Source: Collinsella sp. AF33-16 (GTDB taxonomy: Bacteria; Actinomycetota; Coriobacteriia; Coriobacteriales; Coriobacteriaceae). Taken from it: a stretch of DNA of 64,000 bases. Below the pieces are notes generated by a model. The model saw only the letters and a program-made list of their open reading frames with translations. It did no database searches and was not told the DNA's origin. Below, piece by piece: positions 57,168-64,000 of the stretch (position 1 is the first letter of the stretch; each line of letters starts with the position of its first letter). Where the stretch lies: NCBI RefSeq assembly GCF_003475325.1, contig NZ_QRQC01000005.1:1-64000 (forward strand), given 5' to 3'. A program made the position numbers and the translations under genes.

Positions 57168-57965
57168 ATGGGTCTTGAGGGAATCAAGCTGATTGCATGC
57201 GATTTGGACGGCACGCTGCTGCACCCGGGGGAGCGCGAGCCGCGTTCCGAGGCCTTTGAGCTTATCGATGAGCTGCATCGTCGCGGTATCGTGTTTATGC
57301 CGGCGAGTGGCCGTCAATATGCGAGCCTGCGCTACCTGTTTGCCCCGGTGGCCGATGAACTCGCCTATGTATGCGAAAACGGAGCCCTGGTCATGAGCGA
57401 GGGGCGTGCCGTGGTCAAGCGTTCTATGGAGCGTGGCCTGGCCATGGATATCGCGAATGCCGTGGTTGCGTACCCCCATGCCGACGTGACCCTTTCGTGC
57501 GAGGGACACCTCTACACCATGAGCAGCAACGATGCGTTTGTTGACCACCTGCGTTATGAGGTCCATTGTGATGTGGCGGTAGTCGACCGTCCCGAAGACA
57601 TTGACGAGGATGTCATTAAGATTGCCTTCCAGACGCCCGAGGCGGAGCAGCCGGCGGCGCTGGAGTATTTTGTGCGTCGCTTTAGCGACCGGGTCGATGT
57701 GATGACGTCGGGAACCGAATGGACCGACTTTATCGGCTTTGATTCGGGCAAGGGGTCCGCGCTTGCCGATTATGGTTGTGCGCTGGGGATCTCACCTAAC
57801 GAAATGATGGCGTTTGGCGATAACGAAAACGATCGCGACATGCTCAACGTGGTGGGCCATCCCTATCTGATGGAGAGCTGCAATCCCAGCATGCGCGGTG
57901 TCAATGACCGTGTCCGCTACGTGCGCACGGTCGAAGAGGAGCTGCGTCGTCTACTTGCTGAGTAG
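57168..57965 (+). CDS. HAD-superfamily phosphatase, Cof type
   Basis: The 265-residue enzyme is a haloacid-dehalogenase-type phosphatase with a C2B cap. Motif I is ACDLDGTLLHPG with the nucleophile Asp, motif II lies in FMPASGRQ, motif III Lys precedes the cap exit near GSALADYGCALGIS, and motif IV is AFGDNENDRDML. Cof-type members act on sugar phosphates, FMN-type cofactors or related small molecules, and the substrate cannot be predicted. ATG 57168 is preceded by GGGGGAAG. It converges on the Fur-family gene. Confidence 0.9.
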   Translation: MGLEGIKLIACDLDGTLLHPGEREPRSEAFELIDELHRRGIVFMPASGRQYASLRYLFAPVADELAYVCENGALVMSEGRAVVKRSMERGLAMDIANAVVAYPHADVTLSCEGHLYTMSSNDAFVDHLRYEVHCDVAVVDRPEDIDEDVIKIAFQTPEAEQPAALEYFVRRFSDRVDVMTSGTEWTDFIGFDSGKGSALADYGCALGISPNEMMAFGDNENDRDMLNVVGHPYLMESCNPSMRGVNDRVRYVRTVEEELRRLLAE

Positions 57966-57980
57966 GCATGTCCCAAACAT

Positions 57981-58361
57981 CTACCGGCAGTCGGGGCAGA
58001 GACCCTCGAAGATGGTGTAGTGCGACGTGACGTGCCAGCCGATTTGCTCGGACGCCTTGGCGTCGAGCTGGGCATCGAAGGGGAGCGGTACGTCGATGAC
58101 GCGGCTGCACGAGGTGCAGATGATATGCGCATGCGGCTCGATGGTGCGATCGAAGCGGCTGCCGCCCGGCGTCTTGATGGAGAGGATTTCGCCGGCGTCG
58201 GCCAAGAGATTGAGATTGCGGTAGACTGTACCGCGGCTGATTTTGTCATCCTGCGCGCGCACGACGTTGTAGATTTCGTCGGCGGTGGGATGGTTATAGC
58301 TTTGGCGCACGGCGTCAAGAACCAGCTTTCGCTGCCTGGTATTCCTTCTTTGCACCGCCAT
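57981..58361 (-). CDS. Fur-family transcriptional regulator (PerR-like)
   Basis: The 126-residue product is a short Fur-family metalloregulator. The winged helix includes HPTADEIYNVVRA and ISRGTVYRNLNLLADAGEI. The dimer domain has HAHIICTSCSRVIDV and a terminal CPDC, so both CxxC zinc pairs are kept. Residues in FDRTIEPHAHII could form the regulatory site. PerR, Fur and Zur cannot be separated by eye; PerR is suggested by length and the anaerobic setting. ATG 58361 follows GAGGCG. A candidate self-regulating box overlaps its promoter. Confidence 0.85.
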   Translation of the reverse strand: MAVQRRNTRQRKLVLDAVRQSYNHPTADEIYNVVRAQDDKISRGTVYRNLNLLADAGEILSIKTPGGSRFDRTIEPHAHIICTSCSRVIDVPLPFDAQLDAKASEQIGWHVTSHYTIFEGLCPDCR

Positions 58362-58407
58362 GCGCCTCGCCTCTTTTCTATTAACGGTCGTAGGTAAATG
58401 ATACCGT

Positions 58408-58427
58408 ATTTAGCACACAATACTAAT
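58408..58427. promoter_or_regulatory. Candidate Fur/PerR box and promoter of the Fur-family gene
   Basis: On the minus strand ATTAGTATTGTGTGCTAAAT shows TTAG...CTAA symmetry. It overlaps a promoter-like pair TTAGTA, 17 bases, TATCAT (minus strand, ending near 58401). The element lies over the last codons of the acylphosphatase gene. Autoregulation is inferred. Confidence 0.4.
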
Positions 58428-58833
58428 AACGAGGCGTGAAACCGTCTTCATTGGCAAGTGGGGCTCGAGCCTGGGCGTCTGCGAGGCGAAAACGCGTTCC
58501 CATGCGCTCGTAGGAGGCATGAAGCGCTTCGAGATGAGATAGGATATTTGCCGGAGCTCCCTGTATCTCCATCTCGACTGAGCCGTCTTCCATGTTACGC
58601 ACCCAGCCGGTGAGCGCGCGTGCCTGCGCGAGGTTGGTGTTGGTAAAGCGAAAGCCAACGCCCTGGACTTGCCCCGCCCAGCGCAGGAAATAGCGCAGGG
58701 GAGTGTCTTGAGTGGCCTCGTCGCTTGCGAGCACAGTAAGCCTGCGGCGCAGCTCGAGCTCGACGTTTGATGGTTTTTGAGGTTCTCGACTGCCGCCGGT
58801 GACGCTGGAGAAGAGCGTATCGAAGAGGCCCAT
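58423..58833 (-). CDS. Acylphosphatase with N-terminal extension
   Basis: The 136-residue product hydrolyses acyl phosphates. The domain starts near residue 46: RYFLRWAGQVQGVGFRFTNTNLA contains the substrate-binding Arg of the VQGVGFR motif, and GWVRNMEDGSVEMEIQG holds the catalytic-type Asn. The first 45 residues, including a hydrophobic start MGLFDTLFSSV, are not part of typical 90-residue acylphosphatases. ATG 58833 lies two bases after the upstream Gfo/Idh stop; the open frame continuing to 58968 overlaps that gene. Confidence 0.87.
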   Translation of the reverse strand: MGLFDTLFSSVTGGSREPQKPSNVELELRRRLTVLASDEATQDTPLRYFLRWAGQVQGVGFRFTNTNLAQARALTGWVRNMEDGSVEMEIQGAPANILSHLEALHASYERMGTRFRLADAQARAPLANEDGFTPRY

Positions 58834-58835
58834 CG

Positions 58836-59942
58836 CTATGCCTGCTTGCCTGCGTCGGCCGGGAAGGTTATGCCGGCCTGCTGGCGCACGGCATCCATGA
58901 TGCGCAGCGAGACGAGCGTGACATCGCGGTAGTGACCAAGTTCGTGACGTCCCGCCGGGGTCTCCCAAATCTCTTCCTTAACGTTATCGATGCCGCCGAT
59001 GGCGGTGATAAAGTCTGTGAGTTCGTATTCCATAGTGTTGCTCGATTTGGGCAGGTCGAGCACGCGGCCGTTGTCGCCCTGTTCGCGCGGTGCCTCGGTC
59101 GCCGAGCCGCGTACGACATCGCCGCGATAGTCGATGCGGACGTTGCGGGGCGTGGACAGATGGTCGATCTGGATAGTGCCACGCTCGCCTTCGATCTGCG
59201 AGGGCAGCAGGTCATTCGTTATTTTGGAGTGCGCGAGCTCGACGGAGATACGGCCACCGCCGTAGCTGGCGAGGATGGAACCGCAGCCGTCGATGGGGCC
59301 GTGCGTGAGCTGTCGCGTGGCGGGGTCGAGCAGAGTAGCCATGCTCGTAAGGCCGGAGGGCATGCCGAAAATCTCGACCATGGGCTCGACGGTGTAGACG
59401 CCAATGTCCATGAGGGAACCCGATGCCATATTGCAGTCGAAGATATTGGTGGCGCGTCCCGCGAGAATCTCGTTGTAGCGCGAGGAATATTTGCCAAAGC
59501 GCAATGAGGCGCGGCGGATGGGGGCGATCTCGCCTAGGGCGTCCTCGATGGCGTGGAAGGCGGGGTCGTGGAGGGGACGCATGGCCTCGAGGGCCACGAC
59601 ACCTGCTGCCTCGGCAGCGCGGAAGACTTCCAGCGCCTGCGCTTCGGTGGCGCAGAAGGGCTTCTCGACGATGACATGCTTGCCACCGGCGATGCAGGCA
59701 AGGGCCTGCTCGTAGTGAAGCGCATTGGGGCTGCCGATGTAGACGGCGTCGACGTCGTCGGCGGACGCAAGCTCGTCAAGTGCGGTGAAGTTACGCTCGC
59801 CGCCGTGTTCGGCGGTAAAGGCGGCGCCGCGCTCGGCATCGCGCGAGAGCGTGCCCACAAACGCGGCTTGGTCGTTGGCGTTGACGACCTGGATAAAGTC
59901 GTCGGTAATCATAGATGTGCCGATGGTCGCTATACGCGGCAT
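58836..59942 (-). CDS. Gfo/Idh/MocA-family oxidoreductase
   Basis: The 368-residue product has an N-terminal Rossmann domain (MPRIATIGTSMITDDFIQ, with a less usual GTS instead of GxGxxG) and a C-terminal alpha/beta domain. The family signature HVIVEKPFCATEAQA (catalytic-type Lys, about residue 93) and AMRPLHDPAF are clear. Members oxidise or reduce sugars and related compounds with NAD(P); no substrate can be named. ATG 59942 follows AGGGGGAT. It probably forms an operon with the acylphosphatase gene. Confidence 0.88.
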   Translation of the reverse strand: MPRIATIGTSMITDDFIQVVNANDQAAFVGTLSRDAERGAAFTAEHGGERNFTALDELASADDVDAVYIGSPNALHYEQALACIAGGKHVIVEKPFCATEAQALEVFRAAEAAGVVALEAMRPLHDPAFHAIEDALGEIAPIRRASLRFGKYSSRYNEILAGRATNIFDCNMASGSLMDIGVYTVEPMVEIFGMPSGLTSMATLLDPATRQLTHGPIDGCGSILASYGGGRISVELAHSKITNDLLPSQIEGERGTIQIDHLSTPRNVRIDYRGDVVRGSATEAPREQGDNGRVLDLPKSSNTMEYELTDFITAIGGIDNVKEEIWETPAGRHELGHYRDVTLVSLRIMDAVRQQAGITFPADAGKQA

Positions 59943-60017
59943 GTATCCCCCTCGTGCCGTTCGGTTTACAGGATGAGTGTAGCGCGAGGGGGCAGGAAAT
60001 AGCGTGCGAAAACGCCG

Positions 60018-60503
60018 TTACAGGTCGCTCTCGTTAAAGCCGGTATCGATATCGAGGTTGCTGCCGTCGGCCGCCGTGGTGGCGAGCTCATCGCAGCGCT
60101 CGTTGAGCTCATGGCCGGCGTGACCCTTAACCCAGATGAACTCAACCTTGTGCTTGCTTTTGGCGGCGAGTAGGCGCTCCCACAGGTCGCGGTTCTTGAC
60201 GGGCTGCTTGTTGGCGGTTTTCCATCCGCGCTTTTTCCAGCCGTCAATCCAGTGCTTGTTGAAGGCGTTGACGACGTACTGCGAATCGGAATGGACCTCG
60301 ACCTCGCAGGGGCGGTTAAGTGCCTCGAGCGCCACGATGACCGCCATGAGCTCCATGCGGTTGTTGGTGGTCTTGGCGTAGCCGCGCGAAAGCTCGGAGG
60401 TGAAGGTCTTGCCGGCGGGGTTGGTGTATTTGAGCACGGCGCCGTAGCCGCCGCGTCCCGGATTTGATCGGGCCGAGCCGTCGGTATAGATGATGACCTT
60501 CAC
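60018..60503 (-). CDS. rnhA: Ribonuclease HI
   Basis: The 161-residue enzyme degrades the RNA strand of RNA-DNA hybrids. Active-site acids are in [37 protein letters not shown] and NERCDELAT, with the conserved His in [13 protein letters not shown]. The basic handle region [20 protein letters not shown] is present. The start is GTG 60503, six bases after AAAGGA; an in-frame ATG at 60554 precedes the ribosome-binding site. Confidence 0.95.
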   Translation of the reverse strand: MKVIIYTDGSARSNPGRGGYGAVLKYTNPAGKTFTSELSRGYAKTTNNRMELMAVIVALEALNRPCEVEVHSDSQYVVNAFNKHWIDGWKKRGWKTANKQPVKNRDLWERLLAAKSKHKVEFIWVKGHAGHELNERCDELATTAADGSNLDIDTGFNESDL

Positions 60504-60602
60504 GGGCTTCCTTTCGTTGGGTACGTTTCGTGTGAGTGACCATTGTAGCGCCATGCCCGCCGGGGGCTAGCAATCTACGATTTCTACCCCGTCTTCCGAC
60601 AG

Positions 60603-61505
60603 TTAGTTGGCACGGATGATGCGGTTGAGCTCGTCGAGGTATTGCTGCAAGAGGGGAGAGGGCTTGCGCTCGTCGTGCATGATATAGCCTACGTGCATCG
60701 TTGGGGCGTCTGCTAACGGGATCGATGCCATACCCCATTGCATTTCATTGGAGAGGACACCGGTCGACAGGGTGTAACCGTTCGACGTGATAAGTAAGTT
60801 AGTAAGTGTTCCGCGGTCCGAGATTCGTATGTTGCGGTCGCAAGGGATATAGCTAAAAGGTTCCTCGGCGTAATAGAAGGAGCTCGAGGTGCCTTGCTCA
60901 AAGCTGTAGCGCGTATAGGGTGTAAGGTCGGCAAGGGACAGCTGCGGGCGGCGTGCGAGCGGGTGGCGCTCGCTAACGAAGACGTGGACCGTCGCGTCGA
61001 AGAGGGGATGGAAGCTTGCGCGGGCATCGGCGAAGGCCTTCTGCAGAACGCGGGCGTTAAAGTCGTCCAGATAGAGGATGCCGATGTCGCTGCGAAACGC
61101 GCGGACGTCATCGATGATCTGCGACGTGGTGGTCTCGCGCATGATGAATTCGAACTTGCTGTCCCGGCAGCGCTCGACGACGTTGACGAAGGCCTCGACC
61201 GAAAAAGCGTAATGCTGGGCCGAGACGGCAAGGCGCGCCTGGGGCGTGCCGCCGTCCTCGTAGCGGGCCTCGAGCATATCGGCCTGCTCTACGACTTGAC
61301 GCGCATAGCCCAAAAGCTCGGTGCCGTCGTTGGTGAGCGTGACGCCGCGGCTGGAGCGCGTAAAGATCTCCAGATGGAGCTCCTGCTCGAGGCTTTTGAC
61401 GGCGTTGGAGATATTGGACTGTGCGGTATAGAGGCGCTGCGCTGCGGCGTTAATTGAGCCGGATTCTGCCACGGCGATAAGAAAGCGAAGCTGCTGGAGG
61501 GTCAT
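60603..61505 (-). CDS. LysR-family transcriptional regulator
   Basis: The 300-residue regulator has the N-terminal winged helix (MTLQQLRFLIAVAESGSINAAAQRLYTAQSNISNAVKSLE, split here as two motifs for reading: LRFLIAVAESGSINAAAQRL and TAQSNISNAVKSLE) and an effector-binding domain from about residue 95. It is divergent from metY, so it probably controls that gene and senses a sulfur-related or acetylated amino-acid metabolite; this is inferred from position. ATG 61505 follows AAAGGA. A LysR-type box lies in the shared intergenic region. Confidence 0.9.
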   Translation of the reverse strand: MTLQQLRFLIAVAESGSINAAAQRLYTAQSNISNAVKSLEQELHLEIFTRSSRGVTLTNDGTELLGYARQVVEQADMLEARYEDGGTPQARLAVSAQHYAFSVEAFVNVVERCRDSKFEFIMRETTTSQIIDDVRAFRSDIGILYLDDFNARVLQKAFADARASFHPLFDATVHVFVSERHPLARRPQLSLADLTPYTRYSFEQGTSSSFYYAEEPFSYIPCDRNIRISDRGTLTNLLITSNGYTLSTGVLSNEMQWGMASIPLADAPTMHVGYIMHDERKPSPLLQQYLDELNRIIRAN

Positions 61506-61521
61506 CGGCGCCCGTCCTTTC

Positions 61522-61544
61522 GATAGCTATCTAAAAAACCGATA
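61522..61544. promoter_or_regulatory. LysR-type operator candidates
   Basis: GATAGCTATC (61522-61531) is a perfect palindrome, and it overlaps TATC-N9-GATA (61528-61544), which has the T-N11-A form typical of LysR-family sites. Both lie 23-46 bases upstream of the metY -35. Confidence 0.6.
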
Positions 61545-61566
61545 ACAGGCTAGCGCTTTTAAGTGA

Positions 61567-61595
61567 TTGACTGAGGGAGACGATGCTCGTACTAT
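61567..61595 (+). promoter_or_regulatory. metY promoter
   Basis: TTGACT (61567-61572), 17 bases, TACTAT (61590-61595). It is one of the clearest promoters in the window and would give a leader of about 175 bases containing a short reading frame. Confidence 0.75.
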
Positions 61596-61663
61596 TCAAA
61601 ACACACAAAGGCGGTAGGTAATTAAGCCGACCACGGAACCGGGATGCGAAAGGAGGCCCGCAT

Positions 61664-61717
61664 ATGAATTGCTTACCAAGACGAATGCCGGGCTCCTGTT
61701 TGCGCCCGTCGGCGTGA
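61664..61717 (+). CDS. Leader peptide with two Cys codons, probable metY attenuator
   Basis: A 17-codon frame encodes MNCLPRRMPGSCLRPSA and is preceded by AAAGGAGG at a good distance, a better ribosome-binding site than most full genes here have. Its two Cys codons (TGC at 61670, TGT at 61697) suggest a sensor of cysteine supply. GGAG-GCCCG-CAT around its ribosome-binding site can pair with ATGCCGGGCTCC (61685-61696), while CTCCTG (61693-61698) can also pair with CAGGAG (61719-61724); the two structures compete, as in attenuators. No terminator hairpin was recognised, so the mechanism is open. Confidence 0.65.
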   Translation: MNCLPRRMPGSCLRPSA

Positions 61718-61778
61718 TCAGGAGACAGCGACTTACTTCTCTCTTTTTATTTACTTTCGTTCGATCAAGGAGATCATC

Positions 61779-63089
61779 ATGAGCCAGTTCATCAACAACC
61801 CCGAGCACACCTTTGGTTTCGATACCCTGCAGCTTCATGTTGGCCAGGAGAGCGCCGACCCCGCATCCGACTCCCGCGCCGTGCCTATCTACCAGACCAC
61901 GAGCTATGTGTTCCGCAACTCCCAGCACGCCGCCGACCGCTTTGGTCTTGCCGACGCCGGTAACATCTACGGCCGTCTGACCAACTCCACCCAGGGCGTC
62001 TTTGAGGACCGTATCGCCGCGCTCGAGGGTGGCGTGGCCGGTCTTGCCGTCGCCTCCGGTGCCGCTGCCATCACCTATACCCTGCAGGCTCTTGCCCAGG
62101 CTGGTGACCACGTGGTGGCTCAGAAGACCATCTACGGTGGCTCCTACAACCTGCTCGAGCATACGCTCTCCCAGTTTGGCGTCGAGACCACGTTTGTCGA
62201 TGCTCATAACCTGGAAGAGGTTGAGGGTGCCATCAAGGACAACACCACGGTCATCTATCTCGAGACGCTCGGCAACCCCAACTCTGACATCCCCAACATC
62301 GACGCCATCTCCGAGATCGCCAAGAAGCACGGTCTGCCGGTTGTCGTCGACAACACCTTCGGCACCCCGTATCTGTTCCGTCCGCTGGAGCATGGCGCCA
62401 ATATCGTTGTCCACTCCGCAACCAAGTTCATCGGCGGCCACGGCACCTCGCTGGGCGGTGTGATCGTCGACGGCGGTAACTTCGATTGGAAGGCGAGCGG
62501 AAAGTACGCCCAGATCGCCGAGCCCAACCCCTCCTACCATGGCGTCTCGTTTGCCGAGGCTGCCGGTCCCGCCGCCTTCGCAACCTATGTCCGCGCCATC
62601 CTGCTGCGTGACGAGGGTGCCTGCATCAGCCCGTTCAACGCCTGGGTCCTGCTCCAGGGCACCGAGACCCTGTCGCTGCGCGTCGACCGCCATGTCGAGA
62701 ACACCAAGAAGGTCGTTGAGTTCCTTGCCGGCGACAGCCACGTTGCCAAGGTGAACCACCCGAGCCTGCCTGAGCACCCCGATCACGAGCTCTATCAGAA
62801 GTACTTCCCCAACGGCGGCGCCTCGATCTTCACCTTTGAGATTAAGGGTGGCCAGGAGGCTGCCTGGAAGTTCATCGATCATCTGCAGGTGTTCTCGCTG
62901 CTCGCCAACGTGGCCGACGTCAAGTCGCTCGTCGTGCACCCGGCTACCACCACGCACTCCCAGCTCTCTGCCGAGGAGCTCGCCGAGCAGAACATCACGC
63001 CCTCCACGATCCGTCTTTCCATCGGTACCGAGAACGCCGAGGACATCATTTGGGATCTGAAGCAGGCCTTCGCCGCGCTGGACGAGTAA
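61779..63089 (+). CDS. metY: O-acetylhomoserine sulfhydrylase (Cys/Met metabolism PLP enzyme)
   Basis: The 436-residue PLP enzyme would form homocysteine from O-acetylhomoserine and sulfide. Seen are SRAVPIYQTTSYVFRN, YGRLTNSTQGVFEDRIAAL, AVASGAAAITYTLQAL, the cofactor-site VVDNTFGTPYLFRPLEHGA, and the PLP Lys in VVHSATKFIGGHG (about residue 214). The length of about 430 residues fits MetY rather than the 390-residue cystathionine enzymes. ATG 61779 follows AAGGAG. It is preceded by a leader peptide with Cys codons and by a divergent LysR gene, both likely regulators. Confidence 0.92.
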   Translation: MSQFINNPEHTFGFDTLQLHVGQESADPASDSRAVPIYQTTSYVFRNSQHAADRFGLADAGNIYGRLTNSTQGVFEDRIAALEGGVAGLAVASGAAAITYTLQALAQAGDHVVAQKTIYGGSYNLLEHTLSQFGVETTFVDAHNLEEVEGAIKDNTTVIYLETLGNPNSDIPNIDAISEIAKKHGLPVVVDNTFGTPYLFRPLEHGANIVVHSATKFIGGHGTSLGGVIVDGGNFDWKASGKYAQIAEPNPSYHGVSFAEAAGPAAFATYVRAILLRDEGACISPFNAWVLLQGTETLSLRVDRHVENTKKVVEFLAGDSHVAKVNHPSLPEHPDHELYQKYFPNGGASIFTFEIKGGQEAAWKFIDHLQVFSLLANVADVKSLVVHPATTTHSQLSAEELAEQNITPSTIRLSIGTENAEDIIWDLKQAFAALDE

Positions 63090-63400
63090 GGCGACTTGTG
63101 CAAGGACCCCTTGCGACTCGATAGGTATAACTGCATAAATGCCTGCTCAAGGCGCCTGCGCAAGCAATGGTTGCGCAGGCGTCTTTTTTGCATAGGAAGG
63201 GCGCTATTACAGGGTTTTTGGCATGCTTTATGCATTCGAGTTGTGGAAAACTCCTGTTGAGAGGATGTGAGTTTTACGCAATTGACGTGCGCCTTTTGAG
63301 TAAAACCGCAGGTCGCGATTTGCTCGAGGTACTATGCAGCGCGATCGAATCACACGCAGCTCAAACGCAGCAAAAACGCACTACGGAGGTTTCCAGCTAC
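63090..63400 (+). other. Region between metY and the last gene
   Basis: These 311 bases hold the metY terminator (63153-63189) and an AT-richer stretch with an inverted repeat GTTTTAC / GTAAAAC (63271-63277 with 63300-63306). A TACTAT hexamer near 63331 could be a -10 of the last gene, without a clear -35. The ribosome-binding site GGAGG is at 63385-63389. Confidence 0.4.
63153..63189 (+). terminator. Terminator after metY
   Basis: A perfect 11-bp stem CGCCTGCGCAA / TTGCGCAGGCG (63153-63163 with 63171-63181) is followed by TCTTTTTT. Confidence 0.93.
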
Positions 63401-64000
63401 ATGAGGATCGATTCACGAAAACCGAAAGCCGCTGCCCTTTCCGCCGCTCTGACCGTGGCACTTTTGGCAGGCGCCGGCGCAACTGATGCCCACGCGGCAA
63501 CACTGTCCGATACGGTTGGATCTACGCCGTCCGAGGCGACGCTGGTACAGCCCGTTGATTATCGCGGCGATGGTTATGGTTCCATGCAGGAGTGGAACGC
63601 CTCGATGGAGGCCAAGCGCGATTCCCTTGAGATGCGCGCTCAGATCATTATGAATATGTATGGTGACTATGCCACCGATGACGAGCACGCTGTGCTGCAG
63701 GGTTGTATCGATGGTGCGGGCAGCCTTTTGACGATGGGGGAGGTCGACGCGAAGTCGACCGAGCTCGATGAGCTGCGCACTGCGCTTGAGAATGCCAAGC
63801 GCGAAGCGCTCGAGGCCGCCGCAGCCGAGGCGGAGGCTGCCGAGGCCGCCCAGGCTTCGTACTACAACGCCGGTTACACTCCGTCCTACGCGTCTGCCGC
63901 GTCCTACGCGAACGGATCGGGCCTGACGCGCTCTGCGGGTGTCAATAACTACAACGGGCGCCGCGAGACCTATTACAGCAGCAATGTGCTTTATCACTAT
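63401..64000 (+). CDS. Secreted protein, N-terminal 200 residues (runs off the window)
   Basis: The frame is open from ATG 63401 to the window end, with no stop. Residues 1-34 are a signal peptide: basic start RIDSRKPKAA, a hydrophobic stretch ALTVALLAGAGA, then a likely cleavage after AHA. Residues about 115-155 are Ala/Glu-rich and helical (ALEAAAAEAEAAEAAQA), possibly a coiled coil, followed by a Ser/Tyr/Ala linker. The segment after residue 180 (NGRRETYYSSN) begins what looks like a folded domain. Cell-envelope hydrolases of related gut actinobacteria are built like this, but the domain itself lies outside, so no function is claimed. Confidence 0.8.
   Translation, partial: MRIDSRKPKAAALSAALTVALLAGAGATDAHAATLSDTVGSTPSEATLVQPVDYRGDGYGSMQEWNASMEAKRDSLEMRAQIIMNMYGDYATDDEHAVLQGCIDGAGSLLTMGEVDAKSTELDELRTALENAKREALEAAAAEAEAAEAAQASYYNAGYTPSYASAASYANGSGLTRSAGVNNYNGRRETYYSSNVLYHY

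Noticed and set aside
61622-61778. SAM riboswitch in the metY leader
   Set aside because: No conserved SAM-riboswitch core could be seen, and the leader peptide with competing stems explains the region better.

Overview
The window looks like a chromosomal segment of an anaerobic, moderately high-GC actinobacterium of the class Coriobacteriia, most probably Collinsella or a close relative. This is inferred from several things together: actinobacterial gene order (uvr genes, rapZ, whiA, gap-pgk-tpiA), an oxygen-independent ribonucleotide reductase, CCA-encoding tRNA genes, strong GC bias at third codon positions, and host-glycan (sialic acid) catabolism. No database search was possible.

Layout. 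0-0.35 kb: tail of an rRNA operon (5S rRNA and terminator). 0.5-17.5 kb: housekeeping genes (coaE, lytic transglycosylase, uvrB, two flavoprotein genes, mrp, an LTA-synthase-type sulfatase, uvrA, ybaK-type deacylase, murJ, uvrC). 17.5-28.2 kb: an accessory sialic-acid operon made of a lipoprotein binding protein, a peptide-family ABC transporter with a permease fused to an ATPase, two tandem acetyl-esterase-family proteins (one without its nucleophile serine), nanA, nanK and nanE. It separates uvrC from rapZ-whiA. 28.3-35.5 kb: rapZ, whiA, the lower-glycolysis operon gap-pgk-tpiA-gpmI, and secG. 35.7-41.7 kb: a complete oligopeptide ABC transporter. 41.7-48.5 kb: two very long hairpins, tRNA-Leu, a PAS-GAF-PP2C phosphatase with a fused STAS-HATPase protein (partner switching), tRNA-Gly/Cys/Gly, a GH13 glucosidase, and tRNA-Gly/Val. 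48.8-54.1 kb: nrdD and nrdG, bounded by two more long hairpins, then folE, an HD phosphohydrolase gene and folB. 54.1-64 kb: a YgjP-type metallopeptidase, a dipeptidase, an FKBP next to a UreE-like nickel chaperone, a HAD phosphatase, a Fur-family regulator, acylphosphatase, a Gfo/Idh oxidoreductase, rnhA, and a LysR regulator divergent from metY. A short Cys-containing leader peptide lies in the metY leader. A truncated secreted-protein gene runs off the end.

How the genes work together. The sialic-acid operon would import sialic acid, remove O-acetyl groups, and convert Neu5Ac to ManNAc, ManNAc-6-P and GlcNAc-6-P. The glycolytic operon and the peptide transporter form the fermentative core. 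Four features stand out as possibly undescribed. First, four long near-perfect hairpins (84-138 bp) share an architecture but no sequence. Second, a palindromic AT element sits at a fixed distance upstream of the -35 of three tRNA promoters. Third, metY appears to have a Cys-codon leader-peptide attenuator. Fourth, the sialic-acid operon carries a pseudo-enzyme paralogue of its esterase.

All coordinates were read by eye from the sequence. Start codons were chosen from ribosome-binding-site placement and family length.
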